From Bidens hawaiensis (lineage: Eukaryota > Streptophyta > Magnoliopsida > Asterales > Asteraceae), in the NCBI GenBank assembly GCA_021521415.1, contig JAIQDT010000838.1, forward strand, positions 620,001-684,000: 64,000 nt of DNA. The letters run 5' to 3'. Below are positions 11,506-23,049 of the stretch, piece by piece (position 1 is the stretch's first letter; each line of letters begins with the position of its first letter). The translations under genes and the position numbers were made by a program. A model generated the notes under the pieces. That model did not search any database. It was not told where the DNA came from and was given only the letters and a program-made list of their open reading frames with translations.

Positions 11506-12937
11506 TTATAAGTCCACCCCCCTTACAATGGGATTCGTCCCTGAATCCTGATGCGACAGGAAAAACTGCGGATAATGCTTTATCATCTCGTCTTCGGACT
11601 CCCAAGTGGCCTCGGAACCCCTACGGTGTTTCCACTGCACCTTCACCTGTCTAACAACCTTATTAACGCCTCTCCTAACTGTCAAGAATAGCAATCGGTT
11701 GCTCAACGTAGTTCAGCTTACTGTCGAGCTCAATCTCATCAAGGGGCACATGGGCCTCACCATCCGCTAAGCATTTCCTCAAGTGGGACACATGGAAGGT
11801 AGGATGAATCCCCGCGAGTTCATCAGGCAGTTCCAACCTATACGCTACCTCACCTACACAGGACACTATACGAAACGGACCAATGAACCTCGGACTAAGC
11901 TTCCCCCTCTTACGAAAACGAATAATGCCCTTCCAGGGAGAAACTTTTAACATAACCCGGTCCCCAACCTCAAACACAATAGGCCTTCGCCTCTTATCTA
12001 CTTAAGACTTCTGACGACCCTGCGCGGCCTTCATAAATGCTTTAATCTTGTCGAGCTTCTCAATCGTAGCCTCGACCACCTCTAAACTACCTAACTGCTT
12101 TTGACCAATGGAACCCCAACAGACTGGAATCCTACACCTCCTACCATACAACATCTCAAATGGTGGCATCCCAATCGTGGCATGGTAACTGTTATTATAT
12201 GAAAACTCCGCCAACGGTAAGTGACGGTCCCAACTACCACCAAAGTCGATAACACAAGCCCGCAACATATCCTCGAGAGTCTGAATGGTCCTCTCGGACT
12301 GACCATCCGTCTGCGGGTGATAAGCAGTACTGATGAGGAGTTTGGTGCCCATCTCCTCATGAAACCTTTTCCAAAACCTGGAGGTGAAACGCGTATCCCT
12401 ATCCGAAACAATAGATACCGGTACCCCGTGCGTAGAGACGATCTCACGAATAAACACATCGGCCAGCTGCACAGAATTAAAAGTCTCTCGGATCGGCAAG
12501 AAATGAGCGCTCTTGGTCAATCTATCCACGATTACCCAAATGGTGTCATAATTACCCCTAGGAGTACGAGGCAGTTTAGTCATGAAATCCATAGTAAAAT
12601 GTTCCCATTTCCACTCAGGTATTTCCAACGGCTGAAGTTGCCCAAATGGCTTTTGATGTTCGGCTTTAACTCGTAGACACGTCAAACACTTACTCACGTA
12701 CTGAGCCACCTCAAATTTCATCGCAGGCCACCAATAATTTTTCTTCAAGTCTTGGTACATCTTGGTCGCGCCTGGGTGAATAGAATAGCGCGACTTGTGT
12801 GCCTCATCCAAAATTTTATCTCTGAATCCCCCATACCTCGGTACCCATAAGCGACCATCCTTATACTTCACCCCATCACCAACGTCTTCCAACAATTTCT
12901 CCTGACCCCAAACACATTCTGACATAATCCATTCCAC
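11506..12937 (-). pseudogene. gypsy integrase with C-terminal chromodomain
   Basis: The open frame 12937-12002 shows the HHCC zinc-binding region (HKSRYSIHPGATKMY ... CLTCLRVK). It then shows the catalytic core with Asp in TMDFMTKLP, Asp in IVSDRDTRF and Glu in TDGQSERTIQT. A TAA at 12002-12004 interrupts it just before the GPF/H-like C-terminal region (KLSPRFIGPFRIV, HVSHLRKC). A frameshift near 11680 separates the chromodomain (VKVQWKHRRG ... EATWESEDEM). It would integrate the element; the chromodomain directs insertion to heterochromatin in this lineage. It is in the same frame as the upstream RT region, separated by a TAG at 12953. Confidence 0.9.
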
Positions 12938-12952
12938 TTGTAACTCTTCATT

Positions 12953-14410
12953 CTATACGTTGGCTATTTGTTTCAAAATGTCGAGTTTGAGAATAAGCTG
13001 GTAGGATTTCACACGAATCGGCTTCGGTCTCTCCTTCCGGCTCAACGTGTCGGCCACCACGTTAGCCTTACCGGGGTGGTACATAATATCCAAATCATAA
13101 TCCTTAATCAACTCCAACCATCGTCGTTGGCGCATATTCAGTTCCTTTTGTTCAAAGAAGTATTTTAAACTCTTATGGTCGGTATAAATAACGCAAGGAA
13201 CACCGTACAAATAATGTCTCCACAACTTAAGCGCAAACACCACCGCCGCCAACTCCAAATCATGGGTAGGATAATTCACCTCATGAGGCTTCAACTGCCG
13301 TGAGGCATAAGCGATGACTCGACCTCGCTGCATCAAAACACACCCAAGCCCCTTATAAGAGGCATCAGAATACACCACCAAATCATCGGTGCCATCAGGT
13401 AAAGCTAAGATCGGGGCATGCGTCAATCTGTTCTTCAACTCGAGGAAAGCCTCCTCCTGTTCCGTACCCCAAACGAACTTAACACTCTTCTTAGTCAGCT
13501 TGGTCAGAGAAGAAGCAATTTTTGAGAAATCGGGAATAAAGCGGCGGTAATACCCCGCCAAACCCAGAAAACTACGGATTTCGGTTGGAGACTTAGGAGA
13601 CTCCCATTCATTCAAGGCTTCCTCCTTTGCAGGGTCAACCAGAATACCACTCGGGTTAATAACATGGCCCGAGAATTGGACCTCACGTAACCAGAAGGAA
13701 CACTTAGAGAATTTCTCATACAGTTTGTTCTTCCACAGAGCCTCCAACACTTCCACGAGATGACCGGCATGATCGGATTCACTTTTAGAGTACACAAGAA
13801 TGTCGTCGATGAACACAATAACCGAACGATCGAGCATCGGTCTGCACACCCGGTTCATAAGATCCATGAACGCAGCCGGTGCGTTGGTCAAACCGAAAGA
13901 CATCACTAGAAATTCGTAATGTCCATAACGAGTGCGGAAGGCAGTCTTAGGAATATCTTCCTCCCGAATCTTCAGCTGATGATACCCGGACCTAAGGTCG
14001 ATCTTCGAGAACCAATTGGCCCCTTGGAGTTGATTAAATAAGTCGTCGATCCTCGGGAGCGGGTACCGATTTTTAACAGTGAGCTTATTCAACTCACGGT
14101 AGTCAATGCACATTCGCATGCTACCATCCTTCTTCTTAACGAACAAGACCGGGGCACCCCAAGGCGAGATGCTCGGTCGAATAAAGCCCTTATCGAGTAA
14201 GTCTTCCAACTGGGCCATAAGTTCCTTCATTTCATTCGGCGCTAGGCGGTAAGGAGCTCGGGCAACGGGCTTGGCGCCCGGTACAAGGTCTATCTGGAAC
14301 TCGACCTCGTGATCCGGCGGCACATCTGACAAATCATCTGGAAATACATCCAGGAAATCCCGAACAATAGGAACATCACCGACGGTAGCCACCTCGGTAT
14401 TCACATTCAT
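12953..14410 (-). pseudogene. gypsy reverse transcriptase and RNase H
   Basis: This 485-codon open frame covers RT and RNase H. RT motifs are [40 protein letters not shown] and the catalytic [12 protein letters not shown]. RNase H shows [15 protein letters not shown] and [11 protein letters not shown]. It ends in an in-frame TAG (12953-12955) where the integrase frame continues without shift, so the polyprotein is broken by one nonsense change. A one-base shift in a G-run near 14440 separates it from the protease frame. Confidence 0.92.
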
Positions 14411-14880
14411 AGCGTACGCCAGATACGCCCCGACCCCCGCTGCATCAATTTTCCCGCCTTAAGCATGGATATAATATGTGGTGTCGCAACATTCCGATCA
14501 CCGAAGACCGTAATTCGAGTCCCATCCGGGGCCCTTAGACGAACGAGTTTCTGACCACAAATGATCTGAGCATCAACATTCGCGAGCCAATCCATCCCGA
14601 GCACCACATCGAAACAACCAAGCGGCATTAAATACAATCGCACCGGAAATCTATAACCAGACAACTCGATGGAACAACCCTGAATCGCCCTAGACACGGA
14701 CATGGATTTTCCTATGGGACCTCAACCTCAAACCCATCGACTACGCGCTCGGGTGATTTATTCAACAAGGAACAGAAAGCGGTGGACACAAAACTCCTAC
14801 TGGCGCCCGAATCAAATAAAACTGAAGCCTGTAAATCATCAAGTAGGAAAGTACCTGGGATGATATTATACTACTGCTTA
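14407..14880 (-). pseudogene. gypsy aspartic protease
   Basis: The active-site DSGA lies in SVLFDSGASRSF (about 14825-14780). A TAG at 14712-14714 then interrupts the frame, and the second half holds FDVVLGMDWL (14407-14703). Together this is the retropepsin-like domain that processes the gag-pol polyprotein. The separation into two frames plus a downstream shift makes it non-functional. Confidence 0.85.
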
Positions 14881-15059
14881 GCTACACGGTCAACACATAT
14901 GATTTCAAAGGAACAAGAAATTATAACGGTGGAATGAATGCTAAGTAATGAAAAAGGTACCTGAAACGACATCCGCATCCTCTTTTGCTTCCTTCTTGGA
15001 GATGTTGAAGGCCCTCGCCCTAGCCTTCGGCTTCTCATCCATCTTCCCTCTTGAGGAAG

Positions 15060-16219
15060 TCCCCTGACCTGACCCCCCCCCCACCTTACTGGTAGGACAG
15101 TTTGATGACAAGTGACCAGAACCCCTGCAGCGGAAACAAGTCAGAGTCGGGCACTCGTAATGGGGGTGCCCAACCTTATCACAACGAAAACTGGTGCTGG
15201 ACCCACTCTTACACTCCCCCTTTTGTATTTTGCCTCACTTCTTGCAATTACCGAACGCCGCATCCCTCCTAAACTCAGAAGTTTCAGTCTTCACCCTCTT
15301 GCCAGACGAACTAAAATTGTTTCCCCCAGGCCGCTTACCGTACGAATTAGTGTTCCAAGTCTTCCTAGCCTCGTTCGGCGGTAACTTCTCCCTCTGCTCA
15401 TACAATGTACCTGCCAAGGTAACCACCGAGTGAAAGGAGTTCATGTCAGTGGTCACCACACCCCTACGAACATCCACCGAGAGGCCCTTCACATACTTCT
15501 TAATCCTTTTTGCCTCAGGGGTAACCAGATCGGGACATAAGCGAGCAATCTTGTTGAACTTTGTGGTATACTCCCGATGCGACATAGTACCAGCCTCCAA
15601 GGTCAAGAATTCCTATTCTATCTTATCCAATTCATGCGGAGGACAAAACTGATCAAGAACCAATTTCTTCAACTCATCCCACATCATCCTCCTAATCAAA
15701 CGATCACCCATAGCTTGCGCCAAGTTATCCCACCAACATAATGCCTCGGAACGAAACGAGGCGGTAGCATAAGTGACCATGTCATCCCCCTTGCACTTAC
15801 TAACCCTCAGAACGGCCTCCATCTCTCTCACCCACTGATGCGCTGCCAAAGCGTCTTTAGTACCATCGAAGGAAGGGGTCGCACTTCTTAAAGTCACCAT
15901 ACGAGCAACCCCGGGTCGATACACTAACTATCCGTACCTCATATTCATCCCCACTCGGCACATACACTTCCTCTTCCTCTTCGACCTGTACCTCCGTACT
16001 CTTCCTTCCCCTATCCGAACCCTTACCAACCAGTGACTCCTCCATAGCCCTGACGGCCTCAGCAACGATCTCAGGAATGGTGCTATGGAGCACCTGGTAA
16101 ACCTCATCCGCGATAGCCGCGCACATAGCAAGATCTAAAGCTGGGTTATCCCCCTCCTCGTGAATCGGGGTGTCCTGCTGGGAAGTAGGCATCTCATTCT
16201 CGGCTTCGGCACGTGGCTT

Positions 16220-16255
<36 letters not shown>

Positions 16256-16300
16256 CCAAACACTAGAACCACCTCTCTTAGCTGCTCGAGTATTAACCAT
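15060..16300 (-). pseudogene. gypsy gag with zinc knuckles
   Basis: The start at 16300 gives a VNTRAAKRGG leader, a (GR)n run and an acidic stretch. A frameshift near 15900 leads into the capsid-like region (FDGTKDALAAHQWVREME ... WWDNL). A TAG at 15613-15615 and a TGA at 15235-15237 follow. After the latter come Cys/His zinc knuckles, clearest as CFRCRGSGHLSSNC at about 15100-15140. Structural protein of the particle, RNA binding through the knuckles. At least three disabling changes. Confidence 0.88.
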
Positions 16301-16634
16301 GGCTTATCCCTACAAAGACAGAATTTTAATATGGGCAGGTACAAGTGGCATTTAGAACATGTAAGGTAAGGGTAAACTGCTAATGACGTTGACCAAGTGT
16401 AATTAATCGTTTACTTTACCCGCCTGTCCAAATCACCCCCCTGCCCCTATCCACATTAGCCTTCTATCTAACATTTAAACAGTTAATCACATACTGGAAA
16501 CTTTTAAATTTAAAGGAATGACTAAATAATTAAAAGTCACCTCTTGGCGTGCAGCTACTCGCGGTGGGCATACTGATCTCTTTTCTTACAGTTCGAGTCC
16601 AAGCATTCGGGGATGCTCGGATCCCTCGAACCAA

Positions 16635-16647
16635 GGCTCTGATACCA
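16635..16647 (-). other. Primer-binding site of the gypsy element
   Basis: The minus strand reads TGGTATCAGAGCC three bases after the 5' LTR end, an exact match to the standard initiator tRNA-Met primer site. Confidence 0.92.
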
Positions 16648-16650
16648 ACT

Positions 16651-18634
16651 TGTAAGGCCCCGAACCCCAGGAAAACCCACAGTTGGTAATCATACAAAAC
16701 ACTTGAGAAATTAAATAAACTTAAAAACAATTCTTTGCATTAAAATAGCATTACAGAGTATAATTTGGCAGAAAACGTAAATAGATGAATAAGTTCCCAA
16801 AATCAAAATTAGTTATAACTTTTAAAAGTCTTTTGAAATAAAAGGTTTATAAGTAATTCTTCATTTCAGTATGCCCTTCACCGTCCAAGTAGCTCCGTGC
16901 ACGTCCAAGCGATAAGGCATCCTCTTCCTAACCTGAAACTCACACTAACATGCACACAAAGTCAGCTTAAGCTGAGTGTGTTCAAGTTTTAAATAAGTAG
17001 CAACAGTTTTAATAATCATTCCAATGGTTTTAAAACGGTAAACGGAAGTATATCGGTTAGGTCACCACATTCAAATAAATAATCATCCTTACGTATGCGC
17101 ATCTCTATACGAGCATTCCTATATATATCATTATATATATATATAACATTCAATAATAACATTCAAGGCCAAGAAAACGTACAACCCAAACACGTAACAT
17201 TCAGCACATGCAAACACAAAGTAGGCATACGCAACATTCAGTAGTCGAGATGACTACAACATTCGCCAAATAATGGTCATTCTAAATATATATAAATAAA
17301 TATATACGTACACATTCCATAATATTCCAAGGCCTACCGATACTAGCAAGCCTATGTAAAACCATTCAAAACATTTCATCAAGTAAGAAAAACACTTAGG
17401 TGTGCATGCTAGCCCAAAACTTAAAAATAGTTAAACGGGGCATCGAGAACTCACCTGAAATCAATAGAACACTTGCAACGAGCTAAGAAAATCTATAAGA
17501 GCACAATCACAAGCAAGGGCCTGTAAATTATACACAACACGTTACTAAACTAGACCGTAAGAAAACTCTTGCCTAATGGGCCGTTCAAGCCCAACACTTT
17601 GGCCCAAGGCCCAACAACTTGGCCCAAGGCCCAACACTTGGCCCATGGCCCAAAAACTTGGCCCAAGGCCCAACAACTTTGCCCAAAGCCCAACACTTGG
17701 CCCAAGGCCCAACAACTTGGCCCAAGGCCCAACACAAGACCCAAGGACAATCAATTCGGGTCGAATGCGCGTGCAATAAACCTTAAAACCATTTGTTAAA
17801 CGAATCAGCCCCGAATGGACCAAATTCCATTTTAAATATTTTCATTCGTCAAGATTATGTCACCCGAGTTAATAGGGTTGACGGTTACTTTTTACAACTC
17901 TTACTTTACCGTTTAAACGAAAATTCGCGCACCGCCGACTCGATTGACGAAGTACTAACCACAACCGCCCTGAGCATCAAAAAACTAATTTTTCCACAAC
18001 CCTTAAACCCCCCTAGGGCTGTACAAACTGATTCGGTCGGTCACCTAATCAATTAACGCATCAAACTCAACAATTTACAATTCTACACCCGATAAACCCT
18101 AGTTTTCGAACTAAAATCGATTGACCGACCTAAACAACTCCAATGACCACGAAATTTTAATATGCTGTAAATGCCATACATGGGGATCTTTCTACACCGG
18201 AAACTTATCCACAGGAAGTGGGTCAATTACACCTTGGCCGAAAATCTGTCCAACGAAAAGTTTCAGCAAAATAGAGCATCAAAACGATTAGCGGTGAACA
18301 AAAAGAGTGTTGGCCTTTGTAGTACATACCTTGAACTACTCCTAGGAGCTTGGAATCGATCAAAAAGTCGAAGCATGGAAGGGAGGGGGTGGCTGGAAGG
18401 GGCCGATCGCAGCAGCAGCTGTGGATTAGGGTTTAGGTTTTTGTTTAATGTTATATCATAAAACATTTTCATTCTAGCCCCCGGAATTTAATAATAATGC
18501 AACTTGGAAGAAATGTTAAGCGATTAGACGTACCGGGATAACGTAAAGGCCTCCGAGAAAAGTCGGATAAATCCTAAGAATTATACATACTCTACAAGCT
18601 TTAATTCTTGAAACCAGAATTAACGGGTGTTACA
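16651..18634 (-). repeat. 5' LTR of the gypsy element, 1984 bp
   Basis: Begins TGTAAGGCCCCG and ends GGGTGTTACA on the plus strand. It aligns along its whole length with 9673-11510, with scattered substitutions and the indels noted there. It contains the longer GGCCCAA repeat block. Confidence 0.93.
17583..17745. repeat. GGCCCAA-type minisatellite, long allele
   Basis: About 160 bp of irregular units such as CTTGGCCCAAGGCCCAACA. It is long enough to leave open frames on both strands (for example 17569-17799 and 17545-17823), which are repeat artefacts. Confidence 0.88.
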
Positions 18635-18639
18635 AAGTA

Positions 18640-18969
18640 GGGAATGGTTTGTTTGTTGGTTTGTTTGTTTGTATTTTGTGGTGGTGTTTTTGTTAACTAT
18701 TTTTTTGGTAAGGTGTTTGTTTTGTAAGGTGGGACATCTTGTAAGGTGTTTATGGATCTAATATAAGGTATTTTGAAAAATGTTGTTATCTCTACAACCA
18801 TGATAAAAAATTCTGGTAATACGTTCTATATAAACTTAAAACGTTTTAAACAAACTAACAGAAATATGATTAAAAAAATGCTAATCAGTTCAAAACTTGG
18901 TAGGATAAAAATGCTAATCAGTCCAACCCTCATAAATTAATGTGAAAGCAGATACAAACTATTTTTTTT
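18640..18969. other. MULE spacer right of the gypsy insertion
   Basis: Resumes the MULE sequence immediately after the AAGTA duplication. It has a TTTG-rich start, then AT-rich DNA with an AATACGTTCT motif near 18817. No gene seen before the stop of the transposase pseudogene. Confidence 0.5.
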
Positions 18970-21900
18970 TTAAAGTCCTGGACATGTTCTGCTGTTAGGA
19001 CCAGGCAAATTACACAACTTGCATTCTCTATGTTTCTTCCCATATCGACCTATGGCTATCTCTTTCTGAGATTTAATTCTTTTATGTGACCCACGACCCT
19101 TGTTTCTTATTCCACTCGGCACACGGACGGTCACCTCTGACGGTTGATCATATCCTAAAACTGCTGCAAATCTGTCCCTTTTTGACAAAGAAGTCCTTTG
19201 GTATCGTGTCTCATTTGCTTTTTGGATCATAATATTCATCTGATCCCTAACTTTTGTAAGTTCATCAATGTCTGTGACATAGCTGTTTATAAGATACTCA
19301 CCCGCCAATGTTATTTCCCTTGAAATCTCCTTAACTTTCAAATTCTTCTCATTACCCAAATTAGAAATTAGAGCCGTTCTAATATTTACACCCGCATCTC
19401 TCTTCCAACGATCCAAAATGTACCTTTTAGGAAATCTTTTTACTCGAAACAAATTTAAAACGTAAAGAATGTGATGACACAATAACCCGTATTGTTCAAA
19501 TCTTTTACAACTGCATGATACAATTGAATCTACTCCATCTTCGCTATCCTTCTTAATCAACACCTTATCATTAAAAAAATCAAAACAAAACTTGAACATG
19601 TATAATACGTTTTGCTAATACGTTTTTGATTTTGCCTCTGGTAAAGGCCCGAATAAAATAGATAAATAAACAAAAAAAAAGAAGATAACATCTGTTTAAA
19701 GTTAATACGTTCTAAACATACCTATTAAAATTTAGCACTTCCAGTCGTTACACGTTTAATACGTTCTATTAACACGTTTTGTTCATACGCTCTATGCAAA
19801 CCCTACTTCACCATCCTTCTTAATAAACACCTTATCATTAAAAAAATCAAAAACAAAACTTAGACATGTATATACGTTTTCCTAAGACGTTTTTGATTCA
19901 TCAACACTCCGGATTTTTGATTTTTCCTCTAATACGTTTAGCTAAAACGTTTTTTTATAATTTCTTATGAAAATGTTTAAAGACAATTATACCCTTATGT
20001 TACTACGCTTTGCTAATACGGTCTTTTATCAGACAAACTTTAAAATAATAAAAATAATAAGTTCTGTATAAATTAATTAAATCTTACCTCCAAACATCCT
20101 AGTACATATGCATTAAAGTCGAAGATGGAAAACTTCAAATAATCTCCTTCTTCAGTTGACTTAAGAGATGCAACACCACTTCGAATGTGATATATTTCAT
20201 CTTGAAAATCATTAAAAATTGCCCTTGTATACATCAGTTCTGCTTCTTGCTCAATAGGACTTTCGTTTACCAATTCAGGATGCGTATACCTTGTATCATG
20301 GTCATTTTTCCTACTCTTATGCCTTTGAATCTCCATACAATGATCAAAATGACTAAAAATCTCAACAAGTGATAATTGTGAGTTAGAAACTTGACAAAAA
20401 AAATGATTTTCACTCTCTGATCTTGATGTAGTATGCATGAGACTAGATAACAGTTCATCCCTATAATAAGCTGGTATCCAATCGTATCTCATATCAAAAA
20501 TGTCAGTCAACCATTTATTAAACTCAAGATATATACCTTCATTATAAGCTGCCATTTTGTCTCAAATTCGAATTGAGAAATTGAATCAGTCCACACAATT
20601 TCACAAATTTTTCGTTTAAAGTCTTCATTGTTGCAAAGGGCAACACCAACCAACAATAAAACAAAAAAACATATGCTAATACGGTCTATCATCGTTAATA
20701 CGTTCTTTCGCCGTTAACACGTTCTACCATTACCTTGTCAACAAGTTTCTTCATAATATGCCACATACACAACCTATGTCGCGTGTTCGAGAAGACTGAT
20801 GCAATTGCTAGCTTCATAGCCGAATCTTGATCGGTAACAACAACCTTTGGAGCGACACCAAATGAATCAAGAAAAACTTTCAAAAGCCATGTATATGATT
20901 CAATAGATTCTGATGATAACAACCCAGCACCAACTGTTATATTCAGGCAATGGTTATCAATAGCAGTAAAAGGCATAAAAACCATCTTGTACCTATATAA
21001 AATAGCATAAAAAAAGTCAAATAATATATAAAACAACTATAAAAATTTGAAGAGTAAAAACAAAATTAAAATCATGCACTTATTGGTCTTGAAAGTAGCA
21101 TCAAATGCGATGATATCTCCAAATGCCAAATAATTTTTCTTTGAAATCTCATCAGCCTAAAACAAACGAGTCAACTTACCATTATCATTAACAGTGTATT
21201 CAAAAAAAAATCGTCATTGCATATTTTCTTTCCACTTAATCTTTGGACAACCATTTCAGCATCAAACTCGCCAATAAAACAATTTAACCTTTGTTTAAAA
21301 TTCTTACAATCATCTTTTGAAGCCCCAACTTCTTCAAAACCTCCATACTTTGTCCTGAGAATATTAAATGCCTTAACTAGGCGCAAATTTAATGTTGACA
21401 GCTCATATAAGATATCTTCTTGCACATGAGTTAAATTCCTATTAGATCGAACAAAATGCATATCTTCTTCTTCTACCATTGCATGATTATGTTCTTCCAC
21501 AAACTCATTTATTTCAAACTTAATAACATCCACAGATTTCAAAAAAATTGAGCTTTACAACCACACCGAATTGTTGGTCTCTTCCTTATTTTATAATATG
21601 GTGTTTTTGAACTATCTTTATTATCCATTGAATCATAACTGTTTGGAGGTTTATGACCTTCTTTTGATCATGTGAAATACTTAGACTTTAATATACCATC
21701 ATTCATGTATGAACCTCCCTTACGAACACAAAAACTAGCTTTCTTTGCATATTCACAATAAAAATCATATGCAAGATCAATAGACTCAAATGACATTCCT
21801 TTAATAGGTTTAATAGAGGCATTCACTTGTGGTACAGCATCCTCTGGTAAAGACCCTAATAAAATAGATAAATACACAAAAACAAAAAGAAGTTAACACC

Positions 21901-22341
21901 TATTTAAAGTTAATACATTCTAAACATACCTATTAAAATTTAGAACTTCCAGTCGTTACACGTTCAATACGTTTTTTAACACATTCTGTTTATACGTTCT
22001 TATAGTACGATCTTATAATTATTTCAACGACTTTAATGCGTTTTTAATACGTTCTTAATTAACTCTTTCAATTCTTATACGTTTTTCTAATACGTGCACT
22101 TAATACATTTTGAACAGAATTCCAAGTACACTCTATACAAACCTATGTTTAATTACCACGTTCAAAATTCATAAATAAGTCGTTCAATTCTAATTCATAA
22201 TATTGAACAAAACATATTACCATAAAATACTTTACCGATTACAACTAATCGACTACCAACTCAACAAAAAATCGACTATCAATTCAGCTAATCATCTCTA
22301 ATCAAAATCTAAATAAACTTACTTTGATGATCGGAATACAT
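18970..22341 (-). pseudogene. FAR1/MURA-type MULE transposase, multi-exon, degraded
   Basis: A plausible start ATG at 22341 gives a 19-bp first exon ending in a GTAAGT donor. The next exon (from 21855) carries the FAR1 DNA-binding domain (GMSFESIDLAYDFYCEYAK, RCGCKA, EEHNHA). The MULE core follows: FDATFKTN (about 21090), VVTDQDSAMKLA and HRLCMWHIMKK (20735-20870), and SRSESENHFF (about 20410-20440), giving the DDE-type catalytic set. The SWIM zinc finger SCSCKRFEQYGLLCHHIL is at about 19470-19520. Damage includes a TGA replacing the expected zinc-binding Cys after KYFT (21668), poly-T frameshifts at about 21542 and 21205, a TAG in RLF*AD (about 21160), and a frameshift near 20555. Transposes the MULE; now non-functional. 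Confidence 0.85.
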
Positions 22342-22631
22342 CGCGTTCAATGGAAAAAGCAAACAATAATCAGCAAATCGCCGAAATCGCCAAAATCGTA
22401 ATCTCAATTACTCACACAAAAACGGTTTATGGAAACAGAGTATAACAGAAACCATTTCCAAATTTAGTAACGGCATTGGCATTGAATTTGTTGAATTTTT
22501 AAATGATGTAAAAAGACAATCCTACCCTTATGTTAAGTTACGATATCAGATTGTAAATTGTTAAGATCTACGTTCAATATAGTAGCGTACGTAATGTACG
22601 ATAAACTATTAGTGTCTTATATCCTTTATCC
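22342..22631. other. Upstream region of the transposase and probable right MULE end
   Basis: AT-rich, no ORF. Expected to contain the transposase promoter and the right terminal inverted repeat. I could not find a matching repeat on the left, so no exact end is proposed. Confidence 0.4.
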
Positions 22632-22989
22632 ATATATATATAGGGGAGGGATATTTTGAGAACCATGTTGAGTTTTAAGAACTTAAGAACTCAATTCTAG
22701 GCCATACATTTAATTAAATGGATTGGAATATGTGGTTGAGATTAAATCTGGCAAAAAAGTCAAAGTAAGAGAGAGAATAAATATGTAAGTGGTTACACTA
22801 ACTTTTACGTCTGTTACACATGTGTAAAAAGTCGACTTCAAAAATTCTGTAATTTTTTTACGTGTATGTAACTTACATATATTACGCATGTGTAAAAAAA
22901 ATTCGAAAAAAAAAATCGTTACACTGAATTCTTTCGAGTTCTTAAAACTCAAAGGGGTTCTTAATTGAAATCTCCCCTATATATATATA
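22632..22989. mobile_element. MITE with GGGGAG termini in a TA-rich target
   Basis: Both ends read inward as (TA)nGGGGAG, followed on both sides by related blocks containing GAGTTTTAAGAACT. The inverted ends are about 45 bp with mismatches. Length about 350 bp, no coding capacity. TA repeats on both sides prevent exact definition of the target duplication, so a Tc1/Mariner-type origin is only suggested. Confidence 0.7.
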
Positions 22990-23049
22990 CTATTATTATT
23001 TTCATGAGAATTGGTGATCATCTCACTCAACATGTGTTGTTGACAAACT

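Larger units (their letters stand above)
9673..11510 (-). repeat. 3' LTR of the gypsy element, 1838 bp
   Basis: On the plus strand it begins TGTAAGGCCCCG and ends GTGTTATA, the last bases mutated from the GTGTTACA seen in the partner. It lacks a block of about 107 bp present in the other LTR (after about 9743) and has fewer GGCCCAA repeats, which explains the shorter length. Confidence 0.92.
9673..18634 (-). mobile_element. Complete Ty3-gypsy chromovirus (Tekay/Del-like), minus strand
   Basis: The element has two LTRs (9673-11510 and 16651-18634) and a primer-binding site TGGTATCAGAGCC on the minus strand at 16647-16635. A polypurine tract is at 11511-11524, and perfect 5-bp target duplications AAGTA lie at 9668-9672 and 18635-18639. 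Gene order on the minus strand is gag, zinc knuckles, protease, reverse transcriptase, RNase H, integrase, chromodomain, which is the gypsy order. The C-terminal chromodomain places it among chromoviruses. It inserted into the MULE. The coding region carries several stops and frameshifts, so it is not autonomous now. Confidence 0.95.
2633..22631. mobile_element. Large Mutator-like element (MULE) carrying a Ulp1-type protease gene and a FAR1-type transposase, interrupted by a gypsy element
   Basis: The left arm has a plus-strand pseudogene ending in a C48 (Ulp1) cysteine-peptidase domain. The right arm has a minus-strand FAR1/MURA-type transposase pseudogene with SWIM zinc finger. The two genes converge. 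MULEs carrying Ulp1-like genes (Kaonashi-type) are known in plants, so this gene pair is expected for one element. Introns and spacers of both arms share a dense TACGTTTT-like motif that is rare elsewhere in the window, which supports a single origin. The gypsy element 9673-18634 with its extra AAGTA copy splits the arms. I could not identify the terminal inverted repeats: the left end is hidden by the copia insertion or lies outside the window, and the right end is somewhere between about 22440 and 22631. Confidence 0.7.

Noticed and set aside
16160..16369. Poly-Thr and Arg-Pro ORFs on the plus strand
   Set aside because: Antisense of the Gly-Arg run of the gypsy gag gene.
17545..17823. Trp/Ala/Leu/Gly and Pro/Lys/Gln repeat ORFs
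   Set aside because: All are translations of the GGCCCAA minisatellite in the gypsy LTR, in several frames and both strands.
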